A stretch of 54,724 nucleotides of DNA from Streptomyces canus. GTDB lineage: Bacteria; Actinomycetota; Actinomycetes; Streptomycetales; Streptomycetaceae. The position numbers and the translations under genes were made by a program. This document shows, piece by piece, positions 8,471-15,274 of the stretch. Positions within the stretch are counted from its first letter, which is position 1; each line of letters starts with the position of its first letter. The notes below the pieces were generated by a model, which made no database searches, was not told the DNA's origin, and was given only the letters and a program-made list of their open reading frames with translations. The stretch is taken from NCBI RefSeq assembly GCF_001514145.1, contig NZ_KQ948672.1:195701-250424 (forward strand). Reading direction: 5' to 3'.

Positions 8471-9322
8471 TCAGTAGCCGTACCGGCTCTTCAGGTGGCG
8501 CCAGAAGTCACGCAGCATCCACTTGTCGAAGTCGGTGATCTGGGTCGCGCTGCCCGCCTTCATCAGGAAGCAGCACTGACCGGTCGGGGTCCAGTCGTAG
8601 AAGTCGTCGAGACCGAAGGTGTGGCCGACTTCGTGGAGGTAGATGTGGATGTTCTCCTGGGCGAGGGCGCCGGTGAAGTACTCCTGGCCGACGCGCTGGC
8701 CCCAGTCCCCGCCGGCACCTCCCTGGAAGCCCTTGGTGAGCCAGAGAGACTGGTCGTAGTGGCGGGCCACACCGCCGGGGCACTTCGAGTAGTTGCCGTC
8801 CTGGTGGAAGAAGCGGCCGCAGTCGGGCGCGCACTGCGGGGCGCCGCCGGAGTCCAGGTTTCCGGCGTAGATGTCGACCGAGTTGTCCGTCCACTGGAGG
8901 GTCGACCGGTTCTTCACCGCCCAGCCGACGATGTTGACGGGCACGGTGGTGTACGGCCAGGCGTTGGTGCCGGTGCCGTTGTCGAGCATGGCCGCCATCC
9001 ACTTGCCGAACTGCTTCTTCAGCGCGGCGTGGACCTGGTCCCGCAGGGCGGCACTGACGGGGGCGTCGGACTCCCAGCGGACGCAGTAGTTGACGCTTCC
9101 CTTGTTGGCGACGATCTGGTCCCAGCCGTAGTTGCGGAAGCCGTAGAGGTCGGGATAGGTCGACTCGACGTGGTTCCACACCTCGCCCAGCGGTTGCACA
9201 AGGCCGGCGGGCGGGTTCCAGGTGTCGGCCGCCTGTGCCGGGGTCGCCGTGACGGCGGGGGCGGCGAGTACCGCGAGCAGGGCGGCCAGGACGGTGACGA
9301 GACGCGCGATGCGGGTGCGCAT
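8471..9322 (-). CDS. Secreted zinc metalloprotease-like protein
   Basis: 283 residues. A Sec signal peptide (RTRIARLV, a hydrophobic core, then an AQA-A cleavage site at about residue 31-32) shows export. The metzincin-type zinc signature HEVGHTFGLDD lies in the C-terminal third, with a following LMKAG that could supply the Met-turn. Cys residues occur in pairs (for example APDCGRF and QCCFLM), suggesting disulfides outside the cell. Streptomyces genomes often hold such proteins, some annotated as cellulose-binding, so the substrate is uncertain. The ribosome site AGGGAG is about 9 nt before the ATG. It is a single gene, tandem with but separate from the lacI operon. Confidence 0.82.
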   Translation of the reverse strand: MRTRIARLVTVLAALLAVLAAPAVTATPAQAADTWNPPAGLVQPLGEVWNHVESTYPDLYGFRNYGWDQIVANKGSVNYCVRWESDAPVSAALRDQVHAALKKQFGKWMAAMLDNGTGTNAWPYTTVPVNIVGWAVKNRSTLQWTDNSVDIYAGNLDSGGAPQCAPDCGRFFHQDGNYSKCPGGVARHYDQSLWLTKGFQGGAGGDWGQRVGQEYFTGALAQENIHIYLHEVGHTFGLDDFYDWTPTGQCCFLMKAGSATQITDFDKWMLRDFWRHLKSRYGY

Positions 9323-9463
9323 GGAGTGAACTCCCTTCGTGGGGGCCGGGATTCACCATTGGGTCGCCGCCGGTCCGCCCCGGGTTGCCCCCCTGCCCCA
9401 CTCACCTCGGCACCCTAGCCGGCACAGCGACCCGCACGCGACTCGCGCTCCCGCCTCCTCACC

Positions 9464-9697
9464 GTGCCGACCCTGATCGTCGCCGCCGCGGTGGCCGCCG
9501 TCATGATCGTCACCGCGATTCCGCCGGGCGGCGAGACCAGGCTGCCGGAGACCGCTCCACCCCTGACGGTCGCGGGCACTTCCCGGCCCTCCGCCCTCAC
9601 CAGCGACGACGACTCGCCGAGGACCCAAACACCACCGGAATGTGACCCACCCCACAATCGATACGCACCCGTTTCGATAGCTCCCGAGCTAGTCTGA
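9464..9697 (+). CDS. Possible small single-pass membrane protein (doubtful)
   Basis: Open frame of 77 codons from a GTG, with one hydrophobic segment (LIVAAAVAAVMIVTAI) at its N-terminus and a Pro/Thr-rich tail. The ribosome site is weak, and the 3' end runs into the regulatory palindromes in front of the LuxR-type gene. No family is recognised. It may be noncoding; the hydrophobic run could be a by-product of GC-rich alanine/valine codons. Confidence 0.2.
   Translation: MPTLIVAAAVAAVMIVTAIPPGGETRLPETAPPLTVAGTSRPSALTSDDDSPRTQTPPECDPPHNRYAPVSIAPELV
9678..9691. promoter_or_regulatory. Inverted repeat upstream of the LuxR-type regulator
   Basis: TAGCTC-CC-GAGCTA, perfect 6-bp arms. It is framed by an outer GTTTC (9671-9675) and GAAAC (9696-9700), giving a longer imperfect dyad. 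It lies 14 bp before the stronger palindrome at 9706. Confidence 0.45.
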
Positions 9698-9705
9698 AAC
9701 CACGA

Positions 9706-9724
9706 GAACGAAACCGTTTCGTTC
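9706..9724. promoter_or_regulatory. 19-bp perfect palindrome, TetR-like operator
   Basis: GAACGAAACCGTTTCGTTC has 9-bp perfect arms around a single central base and ends 39 bp before the ATG of the NarL-type gene. The ACGAAAC/GTTTCGT form resembles TetR-family operators (family knowledge). No tetR gene is adjacent, so the cognate protein is unknown. Confidence 0.65.
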
Positions 9725-9763
9725 AGCATGTATTCCGCTGGACGGGAATGGAGCACGCACCCC

Positions 9764-10441
9764 ATGACCAGCGTCCTCATCGCCACCGGCCAGTCACTTC
9801 AGCGGGTCGGTCTTCGAATGCTCCTCGAGTCCCAGCCCGACCTGAACGTCGTCGGCGAGGCCGCGCACGGGCCGGAGGCGGTCCGGCTGAGCGCCCTGCT
9901 CCGGCCGGACGTCGTCCTGCTGGAGGGCCGCGCCACCGACACGGACACCGCCGAGACCGTCCGCCGTATCGCCCACACTCCGGACGGGCACGCCCCGCAC
10001 GTCCTGCTCCTCACGACGACCGACGACACCTACCCCTACGGCGCCCTGCGCGCCGGAGCCGCCGGACACCTCCCCGAGAACGCCACCGCCGACGAACTGG
10101 TGGCAGCCGTCCGGGTCGTGGCCGCAGGTGACGTGGTCGTCTCTCCCGGACTGACCCGTGCGCTCATCGACGCCGTCCGCGACCAGCGCGCCGTCGGGAG
10201 CACCGCACCGGGCAACCGACTGGGCACCCTCACCGGACGTGAGCGCGACGTCCTCACCGCCGTCGCCTCCGGCGACTCCAACGCCGAGATCGCCGACCGG
10301 CTCTCCATCGCCCCCACCACCGTGAAGTCCCACGTCAGCAACATCCTCACCAAGATCGGTGCTCGCGGCCGGGTCCAGGCGGTGGTCTTCGCCTACGAGT
10401 CGGGACTGGTCCGGCCCACCCAGCACGTCCTGCACGCGTGA
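9764..10441 (+). CDS. NarL/LuxR-type regulator with degenerate receiver domain
   Basis: 225 residues: an N-terminal receiver-like domain (about 1-125) and a C-terminal LuxR HTH (about 148-212, with LTGRERDVLTAVASGDSNAEIADRL). Aligned to typical NarL proteins, the acidic pair at the start is replaced by T8-G9, the phospho-acceptor Asp by Glu (PDVVLLE, about E54), and the conserved Lys by Glu (GHLPENA, about E105). The Thr in LTT is kept. Phosphorylation at the usual site is therefore not expected, and Glu may mimic the active form (inference). No sensor kinase is adjacent. ATG at 9764 is preferred over ATG at 9728, which sits beside the operator palindrome. A strong bidirectional hairpin follows the gene. 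Confidence 0.9.
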   Translation: MTSVLIATGQSLQRVGLRMLLESQPDLNVVGEAAHGPEAVRLSALLRPDVVLLEGRATDTDTAETVRRIAHTPDGHAPHVLLLTTTDDTYPYGALRAGAAGHLPENATADELVAAVRVVAAGDVVVSPGLTRALIDAVRDQRAVGSTAPGNRLGTLTGRERDVLTAVASGDSNAEIADRLSIAPTTVKSHVSNILTKIGARGRVQAVVFAYESGLVRPTQHVLHA

Positions 10442-10491
10442 CAGACCCCGGCACCTTCCACTCCTCGACCTGAGTTCGTGCTCGCCGGCGG

Positions 10492-10523
10492 CCGGCGCGT
10501 GGCTTCACCTCGCCACGCGCCGG
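10492..10523. terminator. Bidirectional terminator between convergent genes
   Basis: Perfect 12-bp stem CCGGCGCGTGGC / GCCACGCGCCGG with an 8-nt loop, placed between the LuxR-type gene (+) and the flavoprotein gene (-). There is no U-tract, as is common in Streptomyces. Confidence 0.75.
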
Positions 10524-10560
10524 GACCCCGGCGCGCCACCGCCGAGGTCGCCTTCACCGA

Positions 10561-11667
10561 TCAGGCCGCCGTGTAGCCGAGTTGACGCCTCATATAGGGC
10601 GTCATGAGGGTCTTCGCCTTGGCGACGGCGCTGGTGCGGCTGCCGAGCACCGCCGTCTCGCCACCCGGCACGGGCAGCATGGTCACCCCGTCGGCAGGGC
10701 CGAAGGGCACGATCAGCGGAGTGCGGTGGATGGGCCGGTAGAAGCGCGGCTCCTTGCGGTGCTTGCCCGAACTGTGCAGGTGGGCGCGGATGTTCCAAGC
10801 GGCGAGGTCGGCCTGGGCTAGCGCCGCCGGGGTGATCTTGAGCTCGGTGGCGTCGTTGACGTCACCGACCGCGAAGACGTCCAGGTGTCCCTCGGCCCGC
10901 AGCGAGCGGTCGACCTTCACATGCCCCGAGGGGGTCAGCAGGTCGCCGTGTCCGCCCAGGCGCAGCCAGAGGGTGTTGGGGGTGGTACCCGTCGCCCAGA
11001 AGGAGAGGTCCGCGGTGATGACGTCGCCGCGGGCGTCGCGGTAGGTGCCGAAGTCGTTGCCCGGGGCCATGAAGGAGTCGAGCCGTACCTCCACGTCATG
11101 GGCCTCCAGCCACTCGCGCGCCTTCCGTCCGGCCCGTTGGCTGCCCGTGCTGCCGAGCAGCGCGGGACCGGAGTGCGCGAGCGTGACCCGGGCGTCCGGC
11201 CGGGCCAGCCGGATCTCGGCGCTGAGTTCGACACCGGAGGGCCCGCCGCCGACGACGAGGACGTGCTCGGCGAAGGCGATCTTCTGCTGGTGCGCGGCGA
11301 AGGACTTCATCGCCTCCTCGGTGGTGGTCCCGGTGAAGCGGGCCGGCTCCGGGTAGTCGGCGCCGGTCGCGATCACCACCACGTCGTAGGGCAGCCGCGT
11401 GCCGTTGGCCAGCACCACTCGTCGCTCGGCCGTGTCGATGCGAACCACCTTGCCCACGACCAACTGGCCGTGACGCAGCAGCCGGTCGTACGGGATGAAG
11501 GGGGTCGAGCTCCACTCCTTGCGCACACCCGCCCGTAGGGAGGAGATACGGTGGAAGAAGACCTCCTTGCGGTCCACGAGCGTGACCCGTGCCGTCGCGT
11601 CCAGCCGTTTCGCCAGCCGGACGCCCGCATAGCCGCCGCCGATCACCACTACGTCGCCGTCACTCAC
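10561..11667 (-). CDS. NAD(P)/FAD-dependent oxidoreductase (NDH-2 / FSP1-like)
   Basis: About 368 residues. It has an FAD-binding motif VIGGGYAGVRLAKRL at the N-terminus, a second dinucleotide motif VLVVGGGPSGVELSAEI near residue 140, and the C-terminal FAVGDVND motif that contacts FAD. This is the pyridine nucleotide-disulfide oxidoreductase fold without a redox-active CxxxxC pair, as in type II NADH dehydrogenases and AIFM2/FSP1-like quinone reductases. GTG at 11667 is chosen because AGGAG lies 8 nt upstream; ATG at 11706 is an alternative with no good ribosome site. It probably works at the membrane reducing quinone, but no amphipathic C-terminal anchor is obvious. Confidence 0.87.
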   Translation of the reverse strand: MSDGDVVVIGGGYAGVRLAKRLDATARVTLVDRKEVFFHRISSLRAGVRKEWSSTPFIPYDRLLRHGQLVVGKVVRIDTAERRVVLANGTRLPYDVVVIATGADYPEPARFTGTTTEEAMKSFAAHQQKIAFAEHVLVVGGGPSGVELSAEIRLARPDARVTLAHSGPALLGSTGSQRAGRKAREWLEAHDVEVRLDSFMAPGNDFGTYRDARGDVITADLSFWATGTTPNTLWLRLGGHGDLLTPSGHVKVDRSLRAEGHLDVFAVGDVNDATELKITPAALAQADLAAWNIRAHLHSSGKHRKEPRFYRPIHRTPLIVPFGPADGVTMLPVPGGETAVLGSRTSAVAKAKTLMTPYMRRQLGYTAA

Positions 11668-11754
11668 GCCGAGTTCTCCTGAAACCGTGGGGGGAGGGAG
11701 TGCCATGGCGGACGAGCCGCTCCCCCGAGCACTCGGATGCCGGTGAGCGTAACG

Positions 11755-11774
11755 CTTGAAACCTAAAGTTTGAG
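11755..11774. promoter_or_regulatory. AT-rich imperfect dyad upstream of flavoprotein gene
   Basis: CTTGAAACCTAAAGTTTGAG is an imperfect inverted repeat (CTTGAAAC / GTTTGAG) and an unusual AT-rich island in this GC-rich DNA. It lies about 90 bp upstream of the flavoprotein start. MarR/HxlR-like sites often look like this (inference). The rest of 11668-11857 shows nothing clear. Confidence 0.3.
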
Positions 11775-11857
11775 TTGGGTTATGTGAGCTTTCTGTGAAG
11801 CTGTCGGCCCCGAGAACATGCGATGTGCCCTCCGGTGACGGCGAGTTGACCGGGAAA

Positions 11858-12265
11858 TCAGCCGAGCTCGTAGTCGAGCCGGATCCGGTGGGTACCGTCG
11901 GCGTCGACCCCGAGGCCACCGGTGCCGGAGATCCCCGCCAGGTCCCCGGTGCCACTGGAGGGCACGATCGTGAAGAACTCCGCGGTGCGGTCGCTGCCGG
12001 AGGTCGTCGCCGAGTGCACGAAGTTGAAGGCGCCGGACCTGCCGTGCAGCGAACCCTCGAAGGACTCCATGGCCACGTAGGTGCCGACGCCGGACTGCTG
12101 GTCGTACGCGGCGGTGAACAAGGTGGCCGAGCGGCCGGCGATCTCGCCCTCGAAGTGCTTCTCCATCGTCGCGACGCCGACCGGAAGCCCGGTGGTCACA
12201 GCCGGCTCGGGCTTCAGCTCGGTCGGGACGAACGCCTTCACGCCAAATGTTCCGTTGGCTCTCAT
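11858..12265 (-). CDS. DUF3224 domain-containing protein
   Basis: 135-residue cytoplasmic protein. The pattern MEKHFEGEIAGRSATLFTAAYD, then YVAMESFEGSLHGRSGAFNFVHSAT and a C-terminal GTGGLGVDADGTHRIRLDYEL, is typical of DUF3224, a small beta-barrel family related in fold to allene oxide cyclase-like proteins. Its biochemical role is unknown. It lies 50 bp downstream of the YceI gene on the same strand and could be co-transcribed with it. Confidence 0.85.
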   Translation of the reverse strand: MRANGTFGVKAFVPTELKPEPAVTTGLPVGVATMEKHFEGEIAGRSATLFTAAYDQQSGVGTYVAMESFEGSLHGRSGAFNFVHSATTSGSDRTAEFFTIVPSSGTGDLAGISGTGGLGVDADGTHRIRLDYELG

Positions 12266-12315
12266 GGGCCGACCGTACCGACCGGGTCTGACAATGACCG
12301 GCTGTCCGCGCGCGC

Positions 12316-13230
12316 CTACTCCGGCGGGGTGGGCGTGTCGTGGGTGCGGTACATCGCCTGGACGTCCAGTTCCAGCTGGACCGTGGGGCCGACGACCGCG
12401 ATGCCCCGGGCCAGCATGGATCGCCAGTTGAGCGTGTAGTCCTCGCGGTGGAGTTCCGCTGTCGCGAGGGCCGCACAGCGGAGTTCCTCGCCGTAGCCGC
12501 CGTTCACCGTGCCGAGGTAGGTCGTGTCCAGGGCGACCGAGCGGCTTACGCCGTGCATGGTCAGACTGCCCTGGAGGGTCCACTTGCTCCCGCCGCGATA
12601 GGCGAAGCGGGTGCTGACGAAGTCGATGTGGGGGAAGCGTTCGACGTCGAGGAAGTCGGCGGACCGCAGATGGTTGTCGCGCGTGGTGTTGCCGGTGGTG
12701 ATGCTGGAGGCGTCGATACGGACCTGGACACGGGTCTGCGACATGTCCTGCGCGACCTGGATGCCGCCCTCGAAACGCTCGAAGCGGCCATGGACGTGGG
12801 CCATGCCGACGTGCTTGGCGATGAAGCGGATCGCGGTGTGCGGCGGATCGAACAACCAGACACCGGGCGTGGGCAGTTGCAGCGCCTGGGCGGGCTGGAG
12901 CCAGACCCGCTCGGTGGGCGTCATCCCGTACGGCCCCACCTCGACCGTCTCGCGGTGCGGCTGGAGCCCTTCGGCCGCGGCCAGCAGGCTGTAGCGGCCG
13001 GGCGGCAGAACGGCGACGAAGTAGCCGTAGGGGTCGCTCGTCCCGCGGACCGCGACCCGGTGCGTGTCGAGGGCGGTGACGGTGACGTCTGCGCCCGCCA
13101 TGGGCGAGCCCATCGGGTCGACGATCTCACGGGCCACCGCGCCCGCGCCTTCCGGGAGGGGGACGGAGAGGCCCGCCGCCTCGGCAAGGGCAGCCTTGGA
13201 CCGCCGGCGCCGGAGCAATGCGAGGGCCAT
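12316..13230 (-). CDS. YceI-family protein with N-terminal carboxypeptidase-regulatory-like domain
   Basis: 304 residues. The C-terminal two thirds (from about WLFDPPHTAIRFIAKHVGMAHVHGRF) is a YceI lipocalin-like barrel that binds polyisoprenoid or other amphipathic lipids. The N-terminal part (about residues 30-115) holds a CarboxypepD_reg/SpaA-like beta sandwich with VDPMGSPMAGADVTVTALD and GYFVAVLPPGRYSLLAAAEG. No signal peptide is seen, unlike many Gram-negative YceI proteins, so it is probably cytoplasmic. The ATG at 13230 has AAAGGTG upstream. The DUF3224 gene follows. Confidence 0.87.
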   Translation of the reverse strand: MALALLRRRRSKAALAEAAGLSVPLPEGAGAVAREIVDPMGSPMAGADVTVTALDTHRVAVRGTSDPYGYFVAVLPPGRYSLLAAAEGLQPHRETVEVGPYGMTPTERVWLQPAQALQLPTPGVWLFDPPHTAIRFIAKHVGMAHVHGRFERFEGGIQVAQDMSQTRVQVRIDASSITTGNTTRDNHLRSADFLDVERFPHIDFVSTRFAYRGGSKWTLQGSLTMHGVSRSVALDTTYLGTVNGGYGEELRCAALATAELHREDYTLNWRSMLARGIAVVGPTVQLELDVQAMYRTHDTPTPPE

Positions 13231-13273
13231 GATGTTCACCTTTCTTCGGGGACTTGCTGTCGTGCTGCGGGAC

Positions 13274-14341
13274 TCATGGTCGACGTCCCTCATAGGCCGC
13301 CTGGAGTACCTCCCGCACAGCCTCCGCCGTCACAGGACGCGGGTTGGCGTACGGCTGCCCCGCCACCTGTACGGCCGCCTCCGCCACGTCGGTCTCCTTG
13401 AGACCGAGTTCGGCGAGGGAGCGCGGCGCGCCCAGGCGCCCGGCCAGATCCCACAGGGCCCGTGCCGGGTCGTCGGCATCGAGTGCCCGTCCCAGTACGG
13501 TCAACGCACCGGGGACGGCGGGGGCGTTGTACGCGAGCGCGTACGGCAGGACGACCGTGTGTGTGTCGGCGTGCGGCAGGCCGAAGGTGCCGCCCAGGAC
13601 GTGGCACAGCTTGTGGTGCAGCCCCATGGTGGTCGCCCCCAGACACGCCCCGCACAGCCACGCGCCGTACAGGGCCCGGCCGCGTGCGTCCAGGTCGTCG
13701 GGCCGCGCGGCGAGCAGCGGCAGCGCCTCGGCCATCGCCCGTACGCCGTCCTGGGCCATCAGCACGATCAGCGGCGAGGTGTCCGGGGCGTAGAGCGCCT
13801 CGACGGCGTGGGCGAGGGCGTTGATACCGCTGGTCACGGTGAGCGGCACCGGCAGGGAGACGGTCAGCTCGGGGTCGTAGACGACGCTGCGGGGCTGGAC
13901 CTTCGGGTCGCGGCCGGTGCGCTTGACCCCGCCCTCGGTCAGGCCCCACACGGGGGTCATCTCGGAACCCGAGTAGGTCGACGGCACGGCGATCAGCGGC
14001 AGTCCGGTGCGCAGGGCGATCGCCTTGCCGAGACCGATGGACGAGCCGCCACCGACCGCGACGACCCCGTCGGCCCCGGCGGCGCGGGCCACCGCCACGG
14101 CCCGGTCGGCGTCCTCGACGGGTACATGCATACGGGCCTCGGCGTGCAGCCCCGCGCACGCGTCGCCGAGCGCGTCCGCGACCGCCCGCGCCACGGCCTC
14201 GCCCCGGCTGCCGCACACCACCAACAGGCGGCGCAGGCCCAGGTGTTCGGCCTCGCCGGGAGTCGCGGTCACGGCGGCGCCGGGCCGGAACACGACCCGC
14301 ACGGGACGGCTCTCGTGGGTGAAGTCGGCCGAGAACGTCAT
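13274..14341 (-). CDS. Maleylacetate reductase
   Basis: 355-residue member of the iron-containing alcohol dehydrogenase superfamily. It shows the NAD-binding GGGSSIGLGKAIAL and PSTYSGSEMTPVWGLTEGG, a signature of maleylacetate reductases, and the His-rich region MGLHHKLCHVLGGTFGLPHADTH. It reduces maleylacetate to 3-oxoadipate with NAD(P)H, the last step before the beta-ketoadipate pathway. Its start overlaps the stop of the dioxygenase gene (ATGA), giving translational coupling. Together with the two upstream genes it makes a complete hydroxyquinol branch. Confidence 0.93.
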   Translation of the reverse strand: MTFSADFTHESRPVRVVFRPGAAVTATPGEAEHLGLRRLLVVCGSRGEAVARAVADALGDACAGLHAEARMHVPVEDADRAVAVARAAGADGVVAVGGGSSIGLGKAIALRTGLPLIAVPSTYSGSEMTPVWGLTEGGVKRTGRDPKVQPRSVVYDPELTVSLPVPLTVTSGINALAHAVEALYAPDTSPLIVLMAQDGVRAMAEALPLLAARPDDLDARGRALYGAWLCGACLGATTMGLHHKLCHVLGGTFGLPHADTHTVVLPYALAYNAPAVPGALTVLGRALDADDPARALWDLAGRLGAPRSLAELGLKETDVAEAAVQVAGQPYANPRPVTAEAVREVLQAAYEGRRP

Positions 14342-15207
14342 GCGTTCGGCTCCAGTACGAGGTCGAAGCGGGCGTGCCGGAAGGGGTTCGGGATGCCGAA
14401 CTCCGCGGCCAGGGACGGGTCGTCGGTCGTCGCGAAGTCCTGCACGAGGCTCTGTTTCACGGCGAAGACGGCGTCGGAGTCGAGGTAGTCGCTGCCCGCG
14501 ACGAAGATGTGGGTGGTGACGGGGGTGTGGCCTTCGGCTCCGGCGATGAAGTGGATGTGGGCGGGCCGGTACGGGTGCCGTCCGGTCGCGTCGAGCAGGT
14601 CGCCGACCGGGCCGTCCGTGGGGATCGGGTAGGGCGCCGGGACGCAGGTGCGGAACCAGAAGCGGCCCTCGGCGTCGGCGGTGAACAGTCCGCGTCCGTT
14701 GCCCGCGGGCTGTACCTCGGGCTGCTGGACGTCGTAGAAGCCCTGGTCGTCGGCCTGCCAGACGTCGAGGACGGCGCCGGGCAGCGGGATGCCGTCCGCC
14801 GAGAGCACCCGGCCGCTGACCACGCACGGCTCGGCACCGCCCACCAGGTCGATGTCGTCCCCGAGTTCCCGCACGGGCGACTCGGTCATATGGAAGGGGC
14901 CGAGCACGGTGGACTCGGTGGCGCCCTGGACGCGGTCGCCGTTGAGTGTCTCGACGAGCATGGAGACGCCGAGGACGTCCGAGAGCAGGATGAACTCCTG
15001 GCGGGTGTCGGTGCACTTCTGCCCGGTCGCCGTCAGGAAGGCGATCGCCTTCTCCCACTCCTCCTGGGTGAGCCGGCTTTCGCGCACGAAGTCGTGCAGG
15101 TGGCCGATCAGTCCGGCGAGCAGTTCGCGCAGGCGGGGATCGGCGGTCGCGTGGAGGCTGGCGACGGCCTCCTCGGTGACGCTGGTTCCGATCGCGTCGG
15201 TGGTCAT
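14338..15207 (-). CDS. Intradiol ring-cleavage dioxygenase (hydroxyquinol 1,2-dioxygenase type)
   Basis: 289 residues. The N-terminal dimerisation helices (about 1-100) include TQEEWEKAIAFLTATGQ, and the catalytic beta barrel follows. The Fe(III) ligands fit the family pattern Tyr-Tyr-His-His: Tyr in DDQGFYDVQQ, Tyr in RHPYRPAHIHF, and the two His in PAHIHF. The ATESTVLGPFHM segment is typical of hydroxyquinol dioxygenases. It cleaves 1,2,4-trihydroxybenzene to maleylacetate. The start has GAGGAGGAG about 7 nt upstream. It lies 67 bp downstream of the hydroxylase. Confidence 0.93.
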   Translation of the reverse strand: MTTDAIGTSVTEEAVASLHATADPRLRELLAGLIGHLHDFVRESRLTQEEWEKAIAFLTATGQKCTDTRQEFILLSDVLGVSMLVETLNGDRVQGATESTVLGPFHMTESPVRELGDDIDLVGGAEPCVVSGRVLSADGIPLPGAVLDVWQADDQGFYDVQQPEVQPAGNGRGLFTADAEGRFWFRTCVPAPYPIPTDGPVGDLLDATGRHPYRPAHIHFIAGAEGHTPVTTHIFVAGSDYLDSDAVFAVKQSLVQDFATTDDPSLAAEFGIPNPFRHARFDLVLEPNA

Positions 15208-15274
15208 CCCGGCTCCTCCTCGTCGACGTGTCGCTTCATCCATGATTGCGCGCCCGGTCTGTGCGGGCCTGGCC

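Noticed and set aside
9415..9786. Minus-strand frame of 123 codons across the palindromes upstream of the NarL-type gene
   Set aside because: No ribosome site, no recognisable domain, and it overlaps the regulatory palindromes and the start of the regulator.
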